Source: Diphasiastrum complanatum
Lineage: Eukaryota > Streptophyta > Lycopodiopsida > Lycopodiales > Lycopodiaceae
NCBI GenBank assembly: GCA_029204225.1
Contig: CM055100.1
Span: 49,647,083-49,711,082, forward strand
Direction: 5' to 3'
DNA length: 64,000 bases
Position 1 is the first letter of the stretch, and each line of letters starts with the position of its first letter. The notes below the pieces were generated by a model, which saw only the letters and a list, made by a program, of their open reading frames with translations, was not told the origin of the DNA and searched no databases. A program made the translations under genes and the position numbers. This document shows, in pieces, positions 39,770-51,719 of this stretch.

Positions 39770-40171
39770 CTAGAGATCAGCCTCCTTTTCCCAGGTATCC
39801 TCCTCTTTTGATTTGCTCCTCCACCTGACTAAAAATTCCCGAAGCACTCTACTCCATAGAGTTCTATGCTGGCTATTAATAATCGCCTCGGGTTCAGATG
39901 GTCCACTCACGGACTCATCACGAAGAAGTTCCACTAGATCTTTCACAGGGACCAGGGTCTCCCCAACCCCCAACGAGAGTTTCAAGTTACTAACATGGAA
40001 AACAGGATGAATTCCAATGTTAGCAGGAAGGTCTAGTTTGTATGCGACCTTGTTAATCACTTGGATAACCTTAAAAGGACCGCAATACCTAGGCACCAAC
40101 TTTGCACACTTAATAGTTTTCAAGCCTCTAGAGTGACTAGGGACTCTCAAAAACACCCAGTCGTTGACCAT
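39770..40171 (-). pseudogene. gypsy integrase C-terminus with GPF/Y module and chromodomain
   Basis: The 133-codon open stretch shows [34 protein letters not shown] (GPF/Y integrase C-terminal module) and, after an acidic linker, [20 protein letters not shown], a chromodomain core. Chromodomains of this kind are thought to guide chromoviruses to heterochromatin. The terminal codons of the polyprotein lie about 50 bp before the purine tract. Confidence 0.88.
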
Positions 40172-41340
40172 GAATCCCTTGTACTTCCGAGATAGATCAG
40201 CATAGTGCCTTGCCCTGTCCTAGGCCCTTCTTATGCTATCTTTAGCCAACTGTAACATTTCTTGCATATTCGCAAGGAAATCAGCTGCAGCTTGCACCCG
40301 TAGGTTTTTTATGCCAACACTAAATTGGTGATCGAGGTTGAAAACCATACATAAGCATGAAAGGGCTGAATCCGATTGCTAAATGTTTTGCACTGTTATA
40401 TGCAAACTCCACCAGTGGAAGGTACTGTTCCCAATCAGACTGCCGATGGCCCACGTATGCTCGAAGCATATCCTCCATCGTCTGATTGGTCCTTTTCGTT
40501 TGACCGTCTGATTTCGATGATCTGTAGAACTCAAACTTAAAGTTGTTTCCAACTTTTCAAATACTGCTTGCAAAAAATCCCAGTGAATTTTGGGTCACGT
40601 TCGTTGACAATATCGCAAGGCAGCCCGTACAGTCGAAAGAGCTTCTCAACAACCAGTTGAGCTGGTTCTGAAGCTTTAACATTAGTTTTCGTTGGGATAA
40701 ATTGAACAAACTTCGTAAGTCTGTCAACAATGACCCAAACCGAATCATGGCCCTTCCCTGTACATGGAAGTCCGACCACAAAATCCATAGATATATTTTC
40801 CCACTTTCCGGTAGAAATATCTAAAGGATGTAATAGGCCACTAGCTTTTAGCCTCTCTGTTTTATTTATCTGGCACTTAGTACATTTAAGTACATAGGCC
40901 TCTACCTGACTTTTCCTCTTAGGCCACCAAAATTGCCTTCAGACTAAGTCAAGTGTTCTTTGTATACCCAGATGTCCTGCGCATGGACTATCATGACACT
41001 CATGCAAGATTTGGGCCCTTACAATGTCATTCTCCGGTACACACACTTTTCCTTTACAAAACAAAATCTTGTTTCGAATTAGAAAATCCATTTCAGTCTT
41101 TTTCTGATTCGAGGAATCTTGCAAACCTGAATCGACCCCCGAAAGTACTTGTTGCCAATACTTTCCAAAAAAAGGATCGGACTCATATAGTCCTTGAAGA
41201 GACTGAAACAACTCTGGTTCAATAACAGTAAAGCACAACTGATTAATAACCGGTAACCGACTCAAAGCATTCGCTAGAGTATTTTGACTTCCTTTACAAT
41301 AACGTATAGAAAAGTCAAAGATTTGCATCAGCTCAGCCAT
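40172..41340 (-). pseudogene. gypsy integrase zinc domain and catalytic core remnant
   Basis: 41340 to about 40940 holds the RNase H end (FSIRYCKGSQNTLANALSRL) and the zinc domain start (HECHDSPCAGHLGIQRTLDL); a TAG follows. Next come the second Cys pair (CTKCQINK) and LLHPLDISTGKWENISMD. The core is MDFVVGLPCTGKGHDSVWVI (first Asp) and IVNERDPKFTGIF (second Asp). Frames change around 40540, where the Glu-containing part is read in another frame. Confidence 0.82.
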
Positions 41341-42190
41341 CTAGCTTGCCTCCCCTTTAAATCTGTAGCATCACAGAAATTTTGAAGAGTCTGATGATCC
41401 GTCAAAACTTCAAATCTGGCTCCATACAAATAATGTCGTCAAATTTTCAAGGAATGAACAATTGCAAATAGTTCCTTCTCATAGGTACAATACCTAGACT
41501 GAGAAGGATTGAGTTTCTTGCTTTCATAAGCCACAGGATGTCCATCCTGCATCAAAACAGCTCCAATAGCATAAACACTGGCATCGATCCTAACCACAAA
41601 GCCTTATTAGGATCGCCAATGATTAGTATTGGTGCCGAAATGACACTTTTCTTAAGCAACTCAAAACAACTATTCTTATCGTCCGTCCACACACTAGTGG
41701 ACTCTTAGCCCTCCGGCTTAGCTTCTTATAGCCTTTCAAGGCCTGGGTAAGGGAAAATGCCAATCGAGCAAATTGGGGAATATGTCGACGGAAAAATCCC
41801 ACAAGCTCCAAGAAAGATTTGATTTCTCGAACTGTGCTGAGAATAGGCCAATCAATAACCCTTTGGATACGATCAACCTCAATCTCCACCCCCCATTCAG
41901 TAAATCTTATGCCCCAAGTAGGATAATTCCTTAGCAAAAAAGTCACACTTAGACTCCTTGGCAAAGAGCTTTTACCTTCTTAGAATGTCCAAGACAATCC
42001 TAAGATGTTTTTTATGTTCCGCCAAAGTCTTACTGAACACTAGGATATCATCTTAGAATACCACTACGAATCTTCCCAAATATGGCCTGAACAAATCGTT
42101 CATCATTTGTTGGAAAGTTGTAAATGCATTGGTCAAACCAAAAGGCAACACCAAAAATTCGTAGTAACCAAAGCGAGTTCGAAACCCGGT
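41341..42190 (-). pseudogene. gypsy reverse transcriptase and RNase H remnant
   Basis: RT enters in [20 protein letters not shown], then [12 protein letters not shown]-stop-DDILVFS (the catalytic box with TAG in place of Leu), KHLRIVLDILRR, SKCDFF, IKSFLELVGFFRRHIPQFA. RNase H follows with YGARFEVLTDHQTLQ. Broken by stops at several points. Confidence 0.82.
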
Positions 42191-43060
42191 TTTTGGTATA
42201 TCTTCTGCCTTAATGTGATAACATTAACAGTATTGGATGCTGTGATTTCATATGTCACGATTTCATATCTAATAACAAGTCATCTAATAATGTTATTAGC
42301 ATGAGTATCTTATCACTATCTAAACTCTGGTACTGTCAGTATCTCTATAGTACATACTACCAATAATCTATGCTATCTTTGAATGACTAAAATGAAAGTC
42401 TGAATCAAGCGCAATGCTGATAAGCAATAGTGCAATAGCAATCTCTAAAACAACTCTAAGAAGCGAGCTAGAATGCTCAGGAGTGTTCAAGCTCACAAGC
42501 TTGAGAGAGAGAGAGACTAACTATTCAAATGCTTCTTCTATCATTCTGTATGAATATGAACAACTATTTATACAAAGAAATTAGATTGTGAATTGTGATT
42601 GCCAATTGGTTGGTAATCAGTTGGTAATAAGTGGTGAAATTGGCTATAAACGTTCTATCTGCATAAATGAACCAAAATTGTAGCTCTGTAGAAATGAACT
42701 AAAACAGCCACAGGTGACACTGTCGGGTTTTTTGCGAAAAGGGAGAAAAGGAGATGGTGCCCTTAAATCTCATTTAGGGTTGTCCCACACTTTGCCAAAG
42801 TCATTTCCTTAACATTTGAGGCTTTTTAGAAAAAACGAAAAATGCGACACTGTGATTTTACACGAGATTTCTATCAGGCAAAAAATGCAAAAAAAAAAAA
42901 AAGACACTGCATTTTATCAACAGAATACCTGACAGGCGAAAAAGACGACACTATCGTAAACTCCATGTAATTCTGCAGACTGAAGAAACACACGGGAAAA
43001 TCCACAGAACTGGATAAACAATGGATAAAGATTAAAATCGATTAGTCAATTGGTAAAAAG
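42191..43060. other. Spacer between two head-to-head gypsy fragments
   Basis: About 870 bp with no coding signal. Contains repeated words (GACACTG, ATTGGTTGGTAATCAGTTGG) and poly(A). It may be a solo LTR or filler DNA; no TG...CA pair with target duplication could be fixed. Confidence 0.4.
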
Positions 43061-44160
43061 GAGAATAATCCAACAAGTTTATAGTTTTGCCCTTTGGATT
43101 AACGAATGGTCCGACAACTTTCCAGCAAATGATAAATGATTTATTTCGTCCATATTTGGGAAAGTTTGTGGTAGTGTTTTTGGATGATATTTTGACCTAC
43201 AGTAGAATACTCAAAGAGCATGCTAAGCTCTCTGTACTATCTTACGTATCTTAATACAAGAGAAGCTTTATGCAAAGGAATCAAAGTATGAATTCTTTAA
43301 AAAGGACTTCTCTATCCATAGTGGATTTTTGTTCAAGAAAGGGAAGGCTTATGTGCCAGATGTGGATGTTGTTAAAAATAAAGTTCTTTATGAATGACAT
43401 GACTCACCATGCGCAAGCCAACCTGGCATACATCTATTGTACATTGGATTTGGTACAAAGGGACTTTTATTGGCCAAAACTCAAGCCCTTTATAGAATCA
43501 TAGGTAGTTAAGTGTGACCAATGCCAGTTGAATAAGGCAGAATGCCATAAGGCTAGTGGATTGTTGCATCCATTGGATATCTCGGATAAAAGATGGGATA
43601 GTATATCCATGCATTTTGTGGTTGGGTTACCACGGACGAATAAACAACATGATGCAATTTGGGTTGTGGTCTACCATCTTACCAAATTGGCTACGTTTAT
43701 TCTGGTAAAGACCACCGCAAAGGCTTTTGATTTAGCTCAGACATTTGTAGAGCGAATTGATAAGTATCTTAACATGAGACATATAAGACCTAGTAAGTGA
43801 CCTTGTGGTGTTTCTATTTTTTTGAAAAAGAGAAAAAAGATAGAGGCTTTTGGATGCGTGTGAATTACAAGGAATTAAATAAAATAATTATAAAAATAAA
43901 TGTTCTTGTCGCAAGGATGGATGATTTGGTAGATCAATTAGGTGGATCTATATACTTCATGAAATTAGATCTCAAAACTGATAATGATCAGATCAGAATT
44001 CATCCAAGTGATGTGTTAAAGATTAGTTTTCGTGCAAGGTTCAAACATTATGAATTTTTAGTGCTTCTTTTTGGATTGATGAATGCACTTGTGATATTTC
44101 AACAAATGAGGAACGATATATTTCATCCATATCTAAGTCAATTATAGTTGTATTAGAGGG
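43061..44160 (+). pseudogene. Scrambled gypsy relic: late RT, zinc/integrase, then early RT
   Basis: 43070-43220 is the second half of RT ([30 protein letters not shown]). 43270-43756 is the zinc domain and integrase core (DLVQRDFYWPK, CDQCQLNK, LLHPLDISDKRWDSISMHFV). From about 43757 the sequence returns to the start of RT (DKYLNMRHIRPSK, FWMRVNYKELNKIIIK, YFMKLDLKT), ending YEFLVLLFGLMNALVIFQQM. A short integrase-like echo (CPLDIPLKEMGKYIYGF) follows at 44160-44230. The order is impossible for one unrearranged element. Confidence 0.8.
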
Positions 44161-44326
44161 TTTTTATGTCCCTTAGATATCCCTTAAAAGAGATGGGAAA
44201 GTATATTTATGGATTTTAATATGGTGACAAAAAACAAAACAAGAAATAACCTAGAGATCCATTATTTTGATTTTTTTAAATTCTTAAGAAAATAAATATA
44301 TTTAAAATGCTTTTAAAGTTAAATTC

Positions 44327-44785
44327 TGTTAGGATCTAGTGCAGTATACAGATGACATCAATCAATCACCATAGCTTCACCTCACAAGCTCTCAAAGATG
44401 GCATAGCAAAAGTTAATTGTATTACAAAAGAAAGTATACAGAGTATTCACAAACTTCCTAAAAGGACAGGTGTCCTAAAACTGGCCTACCACCTACCAAA
44501 CTAAGGTAGGGCCCAATATGGCCAAATTCAATTGACAAACCCAAGACATGCCCCTCGAGTATAGCAAGTACTATAAATAACTATGTACAGGCTAATTGTT
44601 CCTATGTTTGGCTACTTGGCTAAACCCAAGTAGCCGGCTACGGGATCAATGCCCGATCGATATATCCATAACGGGTCACGTCCCGAACACCACCATATAT
44701 AGTAAACCAAATAAATTGTACAATAAATACAATATCACATTTGAAGCTTATACTAATGTATATTAGATTAACTCTGATTTCTAAC
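44327..44785 (-). repeat. LTR-like repeat B, copy 2
   Basis: Plus-strand start TGTTAGGATC and end GATTTCTAACT are near-inverted words, and a purine tract (rc of CTCTTTCTTAAGC) lies just beyond the right end. Homologous to 23106-23430 in opposite orientation. Probably the LTR of an element whose 3' internal part lies to the right. Confidence 0.5.
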
Positions 44786-45490
44786 TCTCTTTCTTAAGCT
44801 CAAATGTGATCGGAGTAAAGATATACAAACTGTAGCAATGTCTTGAGTATCCAAAAGATGTAATGCATATCCAGGATACCCCATACTTGACTCACACTCA
44901 AGCACAAAAACAACCCACCAGGTTTGACACACAAAGTATCATGCAAACACAATGCTCACACAGAGAGTCTACCATACTCTCGACCAACTGGCATGTTCCC
45001 ATCCCACTTGTACACAAGACACAAGTGGACCACATGAGCAACATGGCTCAAATTGAGGAAATCTCACTGCCACCATAAGACTTACATCTCCCATCTAGCT
45101 AGTCTGACATCCTATCAGAAACTTACAAGCACAAACCTATAAAGCTGACATAATGAGCAACTGAGGCTCAATCTAAGGAAATCTTACTGCCACCATAAGA
45201 CTGTACCCTCACCAGATAGACAACTAGTAGACATAACAACAAGTCAATGAGCATATCAAATGGATACTTTGTTTTTGATGTAGCAAATGCACAAGCACAT
45301 AAACTCCAACTCAGATCTAGCCCACACACACTCATGCAAACCAACACGAATGATAAATCATCAAATACATGACCATGGCCTGCCCAAACGTGGTATCATG
45401 TCATACCAGCACCTGTCACATGTAGATCCGCTGCTACACCACTGGTCACCAAATCAGATCCTCTCGATCATGGCCCTGCACTTGTAACCA
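44786..45490. other. Unassigned, possibly internal region of the repeat B element
   Basis: A phrase is imperfectly repeated inside (GGAAATCTCACTGCCACCATAAGAC near 45056 and GGAAATCTTACTGCCACCATAAGAC near 45177, about 120 bp apart). No coding family recognised. Confidence 0.35.
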
Positions 45491-46260
45491 AGATGCCCCT
45501 TGTGTTGAAAGGTAGTCTAAATAGCAAAGAAATGGATTGTTGGGAGCCTTAGCAATGTACAACATTCTAAACTTGGTCAAGTAATTGCCATTAGATCTAG
45601 GGCAAAGGATAGAATGACTAGAATGTTTTTTTGGAGGAAACCCGGATGCTTGGAACAAGCCCTATTTGTGGGTGTAACCTGAATTGAGTGAGAAAAGAAG
45701 TCATAGAAAGGCTTTCAAAGTGTATGGAAACCATACCTAGAATGCATTGAGAAATAGCATGAGACATCGAGGCACGGATTTGAGCTTCAATAAGCAAATT
45801 GTGACTAGCCTTAGAGACAATGAAGCGATCCAAGTATATGCATTTGAAAAATGAAACCCTAGTTTTTTGTAATAATGCACCCTTAGGGGGGCCAATCATT
45901 TTGATGAGGCGAGCCACAACTGGAGGTAGGACCATTGGAGATCATGCCGAGTTCGCCTATTTTGGAAATAGGCTAGGATTTCAAGGTTTGTTTGGTCAAG
46001 GGATTGACCACCCCCAAGTCTAGCATCACTCCAAAAACTCAAAATAGTGCCAACAAAATGTTATTTTTGATGGAAAGTTAGTGCATCCATAGTGGGAGAA
46101 ATCATAAAATCCGAAAGGATAAAAGTGATGGAAAATGAGTGGAATCAATAAGATCACCAAGCAATAGCTATAAAGATAAATCAATAGCCTTAGGAAAGAA
46201 ATAAAAAGACATACACTGAAGATCCCAAACATGATAGATAAAAAATTTAATTCATACTGA
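45491..46260 (-). other. Unrecognised coding-like stretch on the minus strand
   Basis: A 105-codon minus-strand frame (45618-45935) contains KCIYLDRFIVSKASHNLLIE, loosely like the end of a LINE endonuclease domain (RLDRF-type motif). The match is too weak to name. Neighbouring frames are broken. Confidence 0.2.
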
Positions 46261-47600
46261 GCATAATATAAAGTTTAAACAAAGAGCCAATATATCCTAG
46301 CAGGATAGGTAAGGACAAGATGTTGAAAATTGAAATGCAAGGATTAATAGGATGTGATTTACATGAGTGAAGAAAAGACTATCTCCTCTTACATGATAGA
46401 TATGAAAGAACAGATCTAAAAAAAAACAACTATCTATGTTGCTACTTCAGCTGGAAAGATGGTGCTAATGTAGATAGACAAACAATCTAAACAATTAGTA
46501 AGTGCTACAGTTCAACACAGAAAAGTCTGCCAGGCAGACAATGAATGACTCTCTAGGATAAATAGTCCACAAGGAATGTTGCGGAACATGATAGATAAGG
46601 GTTACAAAAAAATGTATAACAGGTATCTAGACAAATAATTCCAAATCAATTAACCAGTGGAAGAAGGCCAAAGTAGAGTAAAATGTTATATCTTCATAGG
46701 CAAGACAATATATAACAGTGATTATTGTGAGCAGTCTTATCTGTCTTGTAAAGGAAGACAGACATAGTGGAAGTTTGGAGGTAGCAGCAAGGAGGACAGC
46801 TAGAGTTCTTCACATAACAGATAGCAAGGATGGCAGAAATTTATCCTGAAAAGACAGCATGATAGATAATGTGGAATTTTTCTAGGACAAATAGCAAGAT
46901 AGACAGCAAACATGACAAAATTTTGTCATCAGGGTCACAGTTCCATGATTTAATATGCTGCTCAACTTCTACTTGGGCGAGATGGATAGAACCTGTTTTG
47001 GCAGTAACTTTCACTTCTATTACTTGCTTTATCAGGCTATCATGAGTTTCCATCCCTTTTCAGTGAATTGGGCACATGAATTTGTGTGCTTTCTGGCCAA
47101 TTTATGCTTTCCTTTTGAGACGTGTGCATTTCTCTCTATTGTATGTTCCTTCACACGGCTAATTGGAGTTCAACTCCTTACTTCTTGATGTGTATTTTAT
47201 GCTATGTCATCCTAGACACCATATTTTTGTTTTGTTAGGTATATTGTGTGAGCAAGGATGGCATGATAACTTTAAATGCCGTGCAAGAGGGCCTGAGGCT
47301 CAAAGCTTAAAAGTTCAAACATGGCCTACATTTTAGGTCAACAACCAAGGAGGCTATAGAGAGATAACACAAGAAAGTTGTAGCATTTTAAACAATCTTG
47401 CATGGAGAAGATTTTATATTTTGCTGTAAAACTGTATGTCTGAAGAAAAGGTATCAAATATAGATGTTGATTCTTGATGTTGGTATGTAGTTATTAAGAT
47501 GATGTGGGTTTCATCTGATTGATCATTTCTTAATTAGCCAAGCTAGAAAAACATTCACTAAGACGAACATTTGCAGGTCAGAATGCCAGGACGCATCATC
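46261..47600. other. Intergenic; AGACAG/GATAG-rich stretch
   Basis: Between about 46440 and 46920 the words AGACAG, GATAGAC and AGCAAGGA recur without fixed period. No gene seen. Confidence 0.4.
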
Positions 47601-48244
47601 AACCACATCTAACTATTCGAACACATTACTACTTTCATTGGTGTCAGGGATGAGAACTGGTTCAGTCCGGTCAGAATAGTATGCATTGGCGGCCACAACT
47701 GAAAACAAGTAGAGTCCTTTTTCTCATTATTGGGATAATCATTGTTTGTGTGGCTGTTCAAAGACATCTTGTAGTATCTGATCTGCAAATTCCCCATTCT
47801 TCCATGTCAATGTATTGGAAGAAGGAAAAAATAATATTTTCGGTACCATAAGAAGAATGAGTAGATGCTGACACCACTCCAGGTTTGATGAAACCAGGTA
47901 GCCCTAGATCTTTCACTTCAAGTGCTGCCGTAGTACCCTCTGTTGGCACCATCCAGGACTTGATAAAAGACAGTGTGATTGTATTCACAGATTATACACT
48001 TCAAATTGTGATTTGAATCTTTGTCACATCAACCCAAGCTTGATCGTGTAATGTAGCTCCAGATACATGTCGGATGGCACAGGCAATAATTTTGAGAATA
48101 CCTGCTTAGTTCTTAAATTAACATTCAAGTGGATATAAGTGATTCATCAAACTAACCAACCACTGCCCTCTACTGTTCTACTCAGAGACGGTTGTTGACT
48201 TGACTGTAAAAGCAATAGGTAGCAGATTTCAGATTTCAAGGAAT
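47600..48244 (-). other. Probable 3' untranslated/downstream region of the RING-CH gene
   Basis: Directly follows the stop codon on the minus strand. A 76-codon frame (47758-47988) is present but shows no family. No AATAAA on the minus strand was found, so the transcript end is unknown. Confidence 0.35.
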
Positions 48245-49194
48245 TTAAGCAAACAAGTGAAAATGGAAGATCCATGGCAGCATTACACCAGCAATCACAA
48301 TAGCTACCAAGAAGTTGAAAAGAGGCAATCGATTCCACCAACGCGGGGATTGTGATTGCGGAGGAGTGGGACGAGATGGAGTTCGTGCATTGTATTCATT
48401 CATGAATTCTTTATCTTCCATGCCGGTTACATTTCTAGCCTTTACTCCGCAAATTTCACAGATCCTGCAAAAAAAGCAGCAACATTTGGTGTGGTGACTG
48501 TTACTTACGCACAGAAATCTGGATTGCAAGAAAACAGTTCATGTCAAAGTGGCAAATTAAATTGTTTCAAACAGCTGTATAGATTGATGAAAAAAGGCAA
48601 AGAGCCAACTCACGTGTTCCCTTTGACTTTGAACCATGCTTCTGCACATCGCCGATGAGCTATGGCCAGATCGTCCTTACAGGCACAGCCAAGATACATG
48701 GCCTCGCCACATTCACGATAGTTGGCTAAATTCAAATGGCATACTCTACACTCCTTCTCACCATCAGCAATCATCTTACCAGGGGAGGCTCCTGCTTCCA
48801 GTTTATCCACTCGATCATCTTTCTGTCCCAGTTCTGGATCCACATTGAAACCATCTCCTTTCAACTCCAAGGGCATGGATTCATGGATGTGGACCAATGC
48901 ATCAGGCTGCCTGTCTCTGATAGAGCAATCCGTGCCCACAGCACCCAGGACAGTGGAAGGAACGTCTGGACAGGCAGTGCAATCTAAAGCCGAATTCTCA
49001 CACTGCGGCTTTGAATCTGCATCTGGTGAGTGAACAACCTGCACGCCTGTATCATTCTGGTGGTCTTTAACGACAGCTACTTCTATTTTGTAGGAGGATG
49101 CTACGTTGATATTCTTTTGGTAATCTGCAGCATGGGACATAGCCATCTCTTGCTGAGGGAACTGCCCCTGATCCTTCCCCGCTTCCATCTCCAA
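48245..49194 (-). CDS. RING-CH (RINGv) zinc-finger membrane protein, MARCH-like, two exons, 266 aa
   Basis: Exon 1 is 49194-48614 and exon 2 is 48464-48245; the 149-bp intron has GT (GTGAGT) and AG (TTTTTTGCAG) ends and splits the codon for T194. The joined frame has a perfect RING-CH pattern, C4HC3: C149-x2-C152, C170-x-C172, x7-H180, x2-C183, then C196-x2-C199. Only splicing brings the last Cys pair into the finger, which confirms the intron. A hydrophobic segment at about 242-263 (LFNFLVAIVIAGVMLPWIF) is one C-terminal membrane span. The first 145 residues are low-complexity and probably disordered. Known RING-CH proteins of this layout are E3 ubiquitin ligases on membranes; the substrate is unknown. 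It lies alone among transposons and looks functional. Confidence 0.9.
48465..48613 (-). other. Intron of the RING-CH gene
   Basis: 149 bp, donor GTGAGT and acceptor TTTTTTGCAG; phase 2. Removing it restores the zinc-finger frame. Confidence 0.9.
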
Positions 49195-49866
49195 CCCCCC
49201 TTATCGCTGGAGATCCTGCACTGTTCCACTAGATCCCTTCTTAAAACCAAGCTCTGAAATTGGATAGGAATCAAGAAAAGTGTAACCAGCTTCCAAGGAT
49301 TCAACAATCTTCTCTTATCTGATCACAGTTGCCATATCATAACCTACAAGAAGCACTGACAGCAGCCATGATGCTATCCACTCTGTCTCTAAAATCCTTC
49401 CTTCAAGATCCGATCCAGCATGTCACCCACCAAATGCTCTAATCACAACAACACACCCGCCCAGCAACAACCCACAAACTACAATAGACTAGATGAAGCA
49501 ATCTGAAGGTGATCAGCCCAGAACAGTGCCAAATCCTTGCTGAGTACTGATGATGATATATAGCTGATCATGCAAGACATGCAGATCCTGATCAATTCAA
49601 CAACCCAAGAAGAGATATGAGAGAGACATGAGAGATGGGCAATTGGTACTGATCTTCAGCTGGATGGATGGATCCAGACTCCAGAGTCAAGTTTCAGAAG
49701 CAATGCATCAGTTTTTATAGAAATATTTAATAGGACAAGGTAGAATAAATAAAGAGCTACTTTGATCATTTCTTTTGTTTGTTTTTTTGGGATCTAAAAG
49801 GGGGTCCCATCCATGAGCATGATGGGGCATGGGGTAGGGCTGATATTTATATAACCTGATATTTAG
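49195..49866. other. 5' UTR/promoter region of the RING-CH gene
   Basis: Non-coding. Contains purine-rich bits (GAGAGACATGAGAGATGGG) and the TATA-like word described separately. Confidence 0.4.
49711..49720 (-). promoter_or_regulatory. TATA-like box of the RING-CH gene
   Basis: The minus strand reads CTATAAAAAC about 520 bp upstream of the start codon. If used, it implies a 5' UTR of roughly 490 bases. No intron is evident in the UTR. Inferred only from position and word. Confidence 0.45.
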
Positions 49867-49971
49867 GTGCTTGACTTTGATTGGTGCCTACTCCCTCACA
49901 TACCCACAAATACAACTACTCCTTATGTGCTTGCCATTGATTGGTGCCTACTCCTTCACATACCCCACAAA
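49867..49971. repeat. Short tandem duplication, about 60-bp unit
   Basis: GTGCTTG followed by ATTGGTGCCTACTCC and CACATACCC occurs twice in a row with a few substitutions (near 49869 and 49928). Confidence 0.7.
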
Positions 49972-51719
49972 AATAATCCAAAAATAATCCAGTTTTTATG
50001 TTCATCTCCCCCAAAATAATATAGGTTTTAAAGTGTTTGAATCTCTAAGGCACTTGTTGATATTATGCTTGAAAAACGCACCTAAATATCATACTATACT
50101 TAGCTTGATGATGATCTCATTGAAGCAAATCTAAACATTAAAAGAATCTCCCAAGTGCTATGGTCATATGGGCATTATGCTAATAAAAGTCTAGACAAGC
50201 CTCTTAGTGTTTACGCGAGGTAAAGCCTGCCTTTGAGCAAAGGGCTTCAAGAGACCATGCCCTCGGGCACCCACACGTAGTAGCCTTCAAGACTTGATGA
50301 TATACAAAAGATTAAGAGATCTAATCAACTTATCGTAGTTATAAAACTTAACGTAGTTTAATAATGTCCGACTTTTCAAAGGTGACTTAATGTCAATGCT
50401 TTTTCCTCATACCTTACCTCCCATATATGTCATAATGCATAGCAAACATAATAGAAGGCTTGGTGTTCAGAATCCAGTAACTATCTTTGTTGAAGATACA
50501 ATTTCCTACAACATAAAACAAGAATGGTTATTTGTATCCTTCACATTTTTTTGAGAAACCAGTCTTTGAAGAAAGATGCCAATGACATTCCTAGACTATG
50601 CCAATTTTCTTGAGCATCTAAATTTCAATACATCTTTGTTTTAACATAAGATAAAGAGTTAATGACAATGGAACTAGTTGGTAAAGAGGGAAATTTTTGC
50701 CATATGTTTATGCAAGCTCAAACCCCACTTGGTTGCTCCATGAATATACTTGGGGCTTGGCTCCGACGTTAGGTCGCTTTTGCATAGATATGCAGTGTGC
50801 TGTAGGTGATGTAATATGCTCTAGTTAAAGTAATCTGGGCCTGCTAGTTTGTTGACATACTTGGGGCTTGGCTCCAATAGGTTTGGCCTAACATTGTAAA
50901 CTTGTACATAAATACAAAGTTTGTTATTGAGTGCGGTGTTGTACTTCAATATAAGCAAACAAAGTTACAAAGCAAAGAAATGACTTTTTCTCATTCCATA
51001 ATAAGCATGAAATTTCTAAGCCCTTGGGATTTGACACCAGAGGAAATGCAAAATGTTGAGATATGCAAAGTTTCACACCGACACTAGTTAGAAATTTGCA
51101 AATGAGAAAAATGCAACATGCCTTTATCATGTTATTTTTTCTACTCTCAAAAAATTATTTTGTAATATTACATGATTTTGGTGTGTTGCTTTCTAGAACC
51201 AAATGCTTACATTGGAACTTTTCGATGGTTTCTTTTGGCTAATGCCTTTGTGTCAAAAGCTATAGTGCAAAATGCCAAAAATAATATTTTCAAATCAAGA
51301 AAAAATTAAATATTTCCAAAAAATATGTGGATTTAAGAGACTCTTTTTTGTTATGGGCATTTGTACAAAAAGTTGATTTTGTGCTTTAGTGCACTTTGTC
51401 AACAAAAGCAATATTTTGTAAACAATGTCAAAAGATATTTCTTTATATTAAATGCATAACATGTTACTAATGTGTGCTAGGAAATTTTGGAGATGTGACT
51501 AGTGTATGGGAAATCTACTACAAGTTTCTTTTCAATGTCATACATTTTATGGAGGTGTGTTAGTTTTTTTTCCAAATGTTGCCTTTGTAAATCTTCCAGC
51601 TGTATTTTGCCACTATTTTTCAAAGGCACTCATGTTGACAAAACTAAGTAATAAACTAAACTATGTCATTCAACTAAATATCTACAAATCTTAGCTGAAA
51701 AAATCCTATTTTTTATGGA
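49972..51719. other. Intergenic, no gene seen
   Basis: AT-rich. A phrase ACTTGGGGCTTGGCTCC occurs at about 50749 and again at 50861. Short open frames show no family. Confidence 0.45.

Larger units (their letters stand above)
39715..42190 (-). mobile_element. Ty3/gypsy chromovirus (RT to chromodomain), degenerate
   Basis: On the minus strand the order is RT, RNase H, zinc/H2C2 domain, integrase, GPF/Y module and chromodomain, then the PPT and LTR, which is the gypsy order. The 5' half (gag, protease, early RT) is missing: homology begins at about 42185 in the middle of RT. Many stops and frameshifts. A related fragment on the other strand starts at 43061 at nearly the same RT position. Confidence 0.88.

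Noticed and set aside
45618-45935. Possible LINE endonuclease end on the minus strand
   Set aside because: Only one weak motif; no RT of LINE type nearby, so I left it unnamed.
47758-47988. 76-aa minus-strand frame as a further exon of the RING-CH gene
   Set aside because: The RING-CH frame already ends with a stop after the membrane span, as in known proteins of this layout; no splice sites fit.
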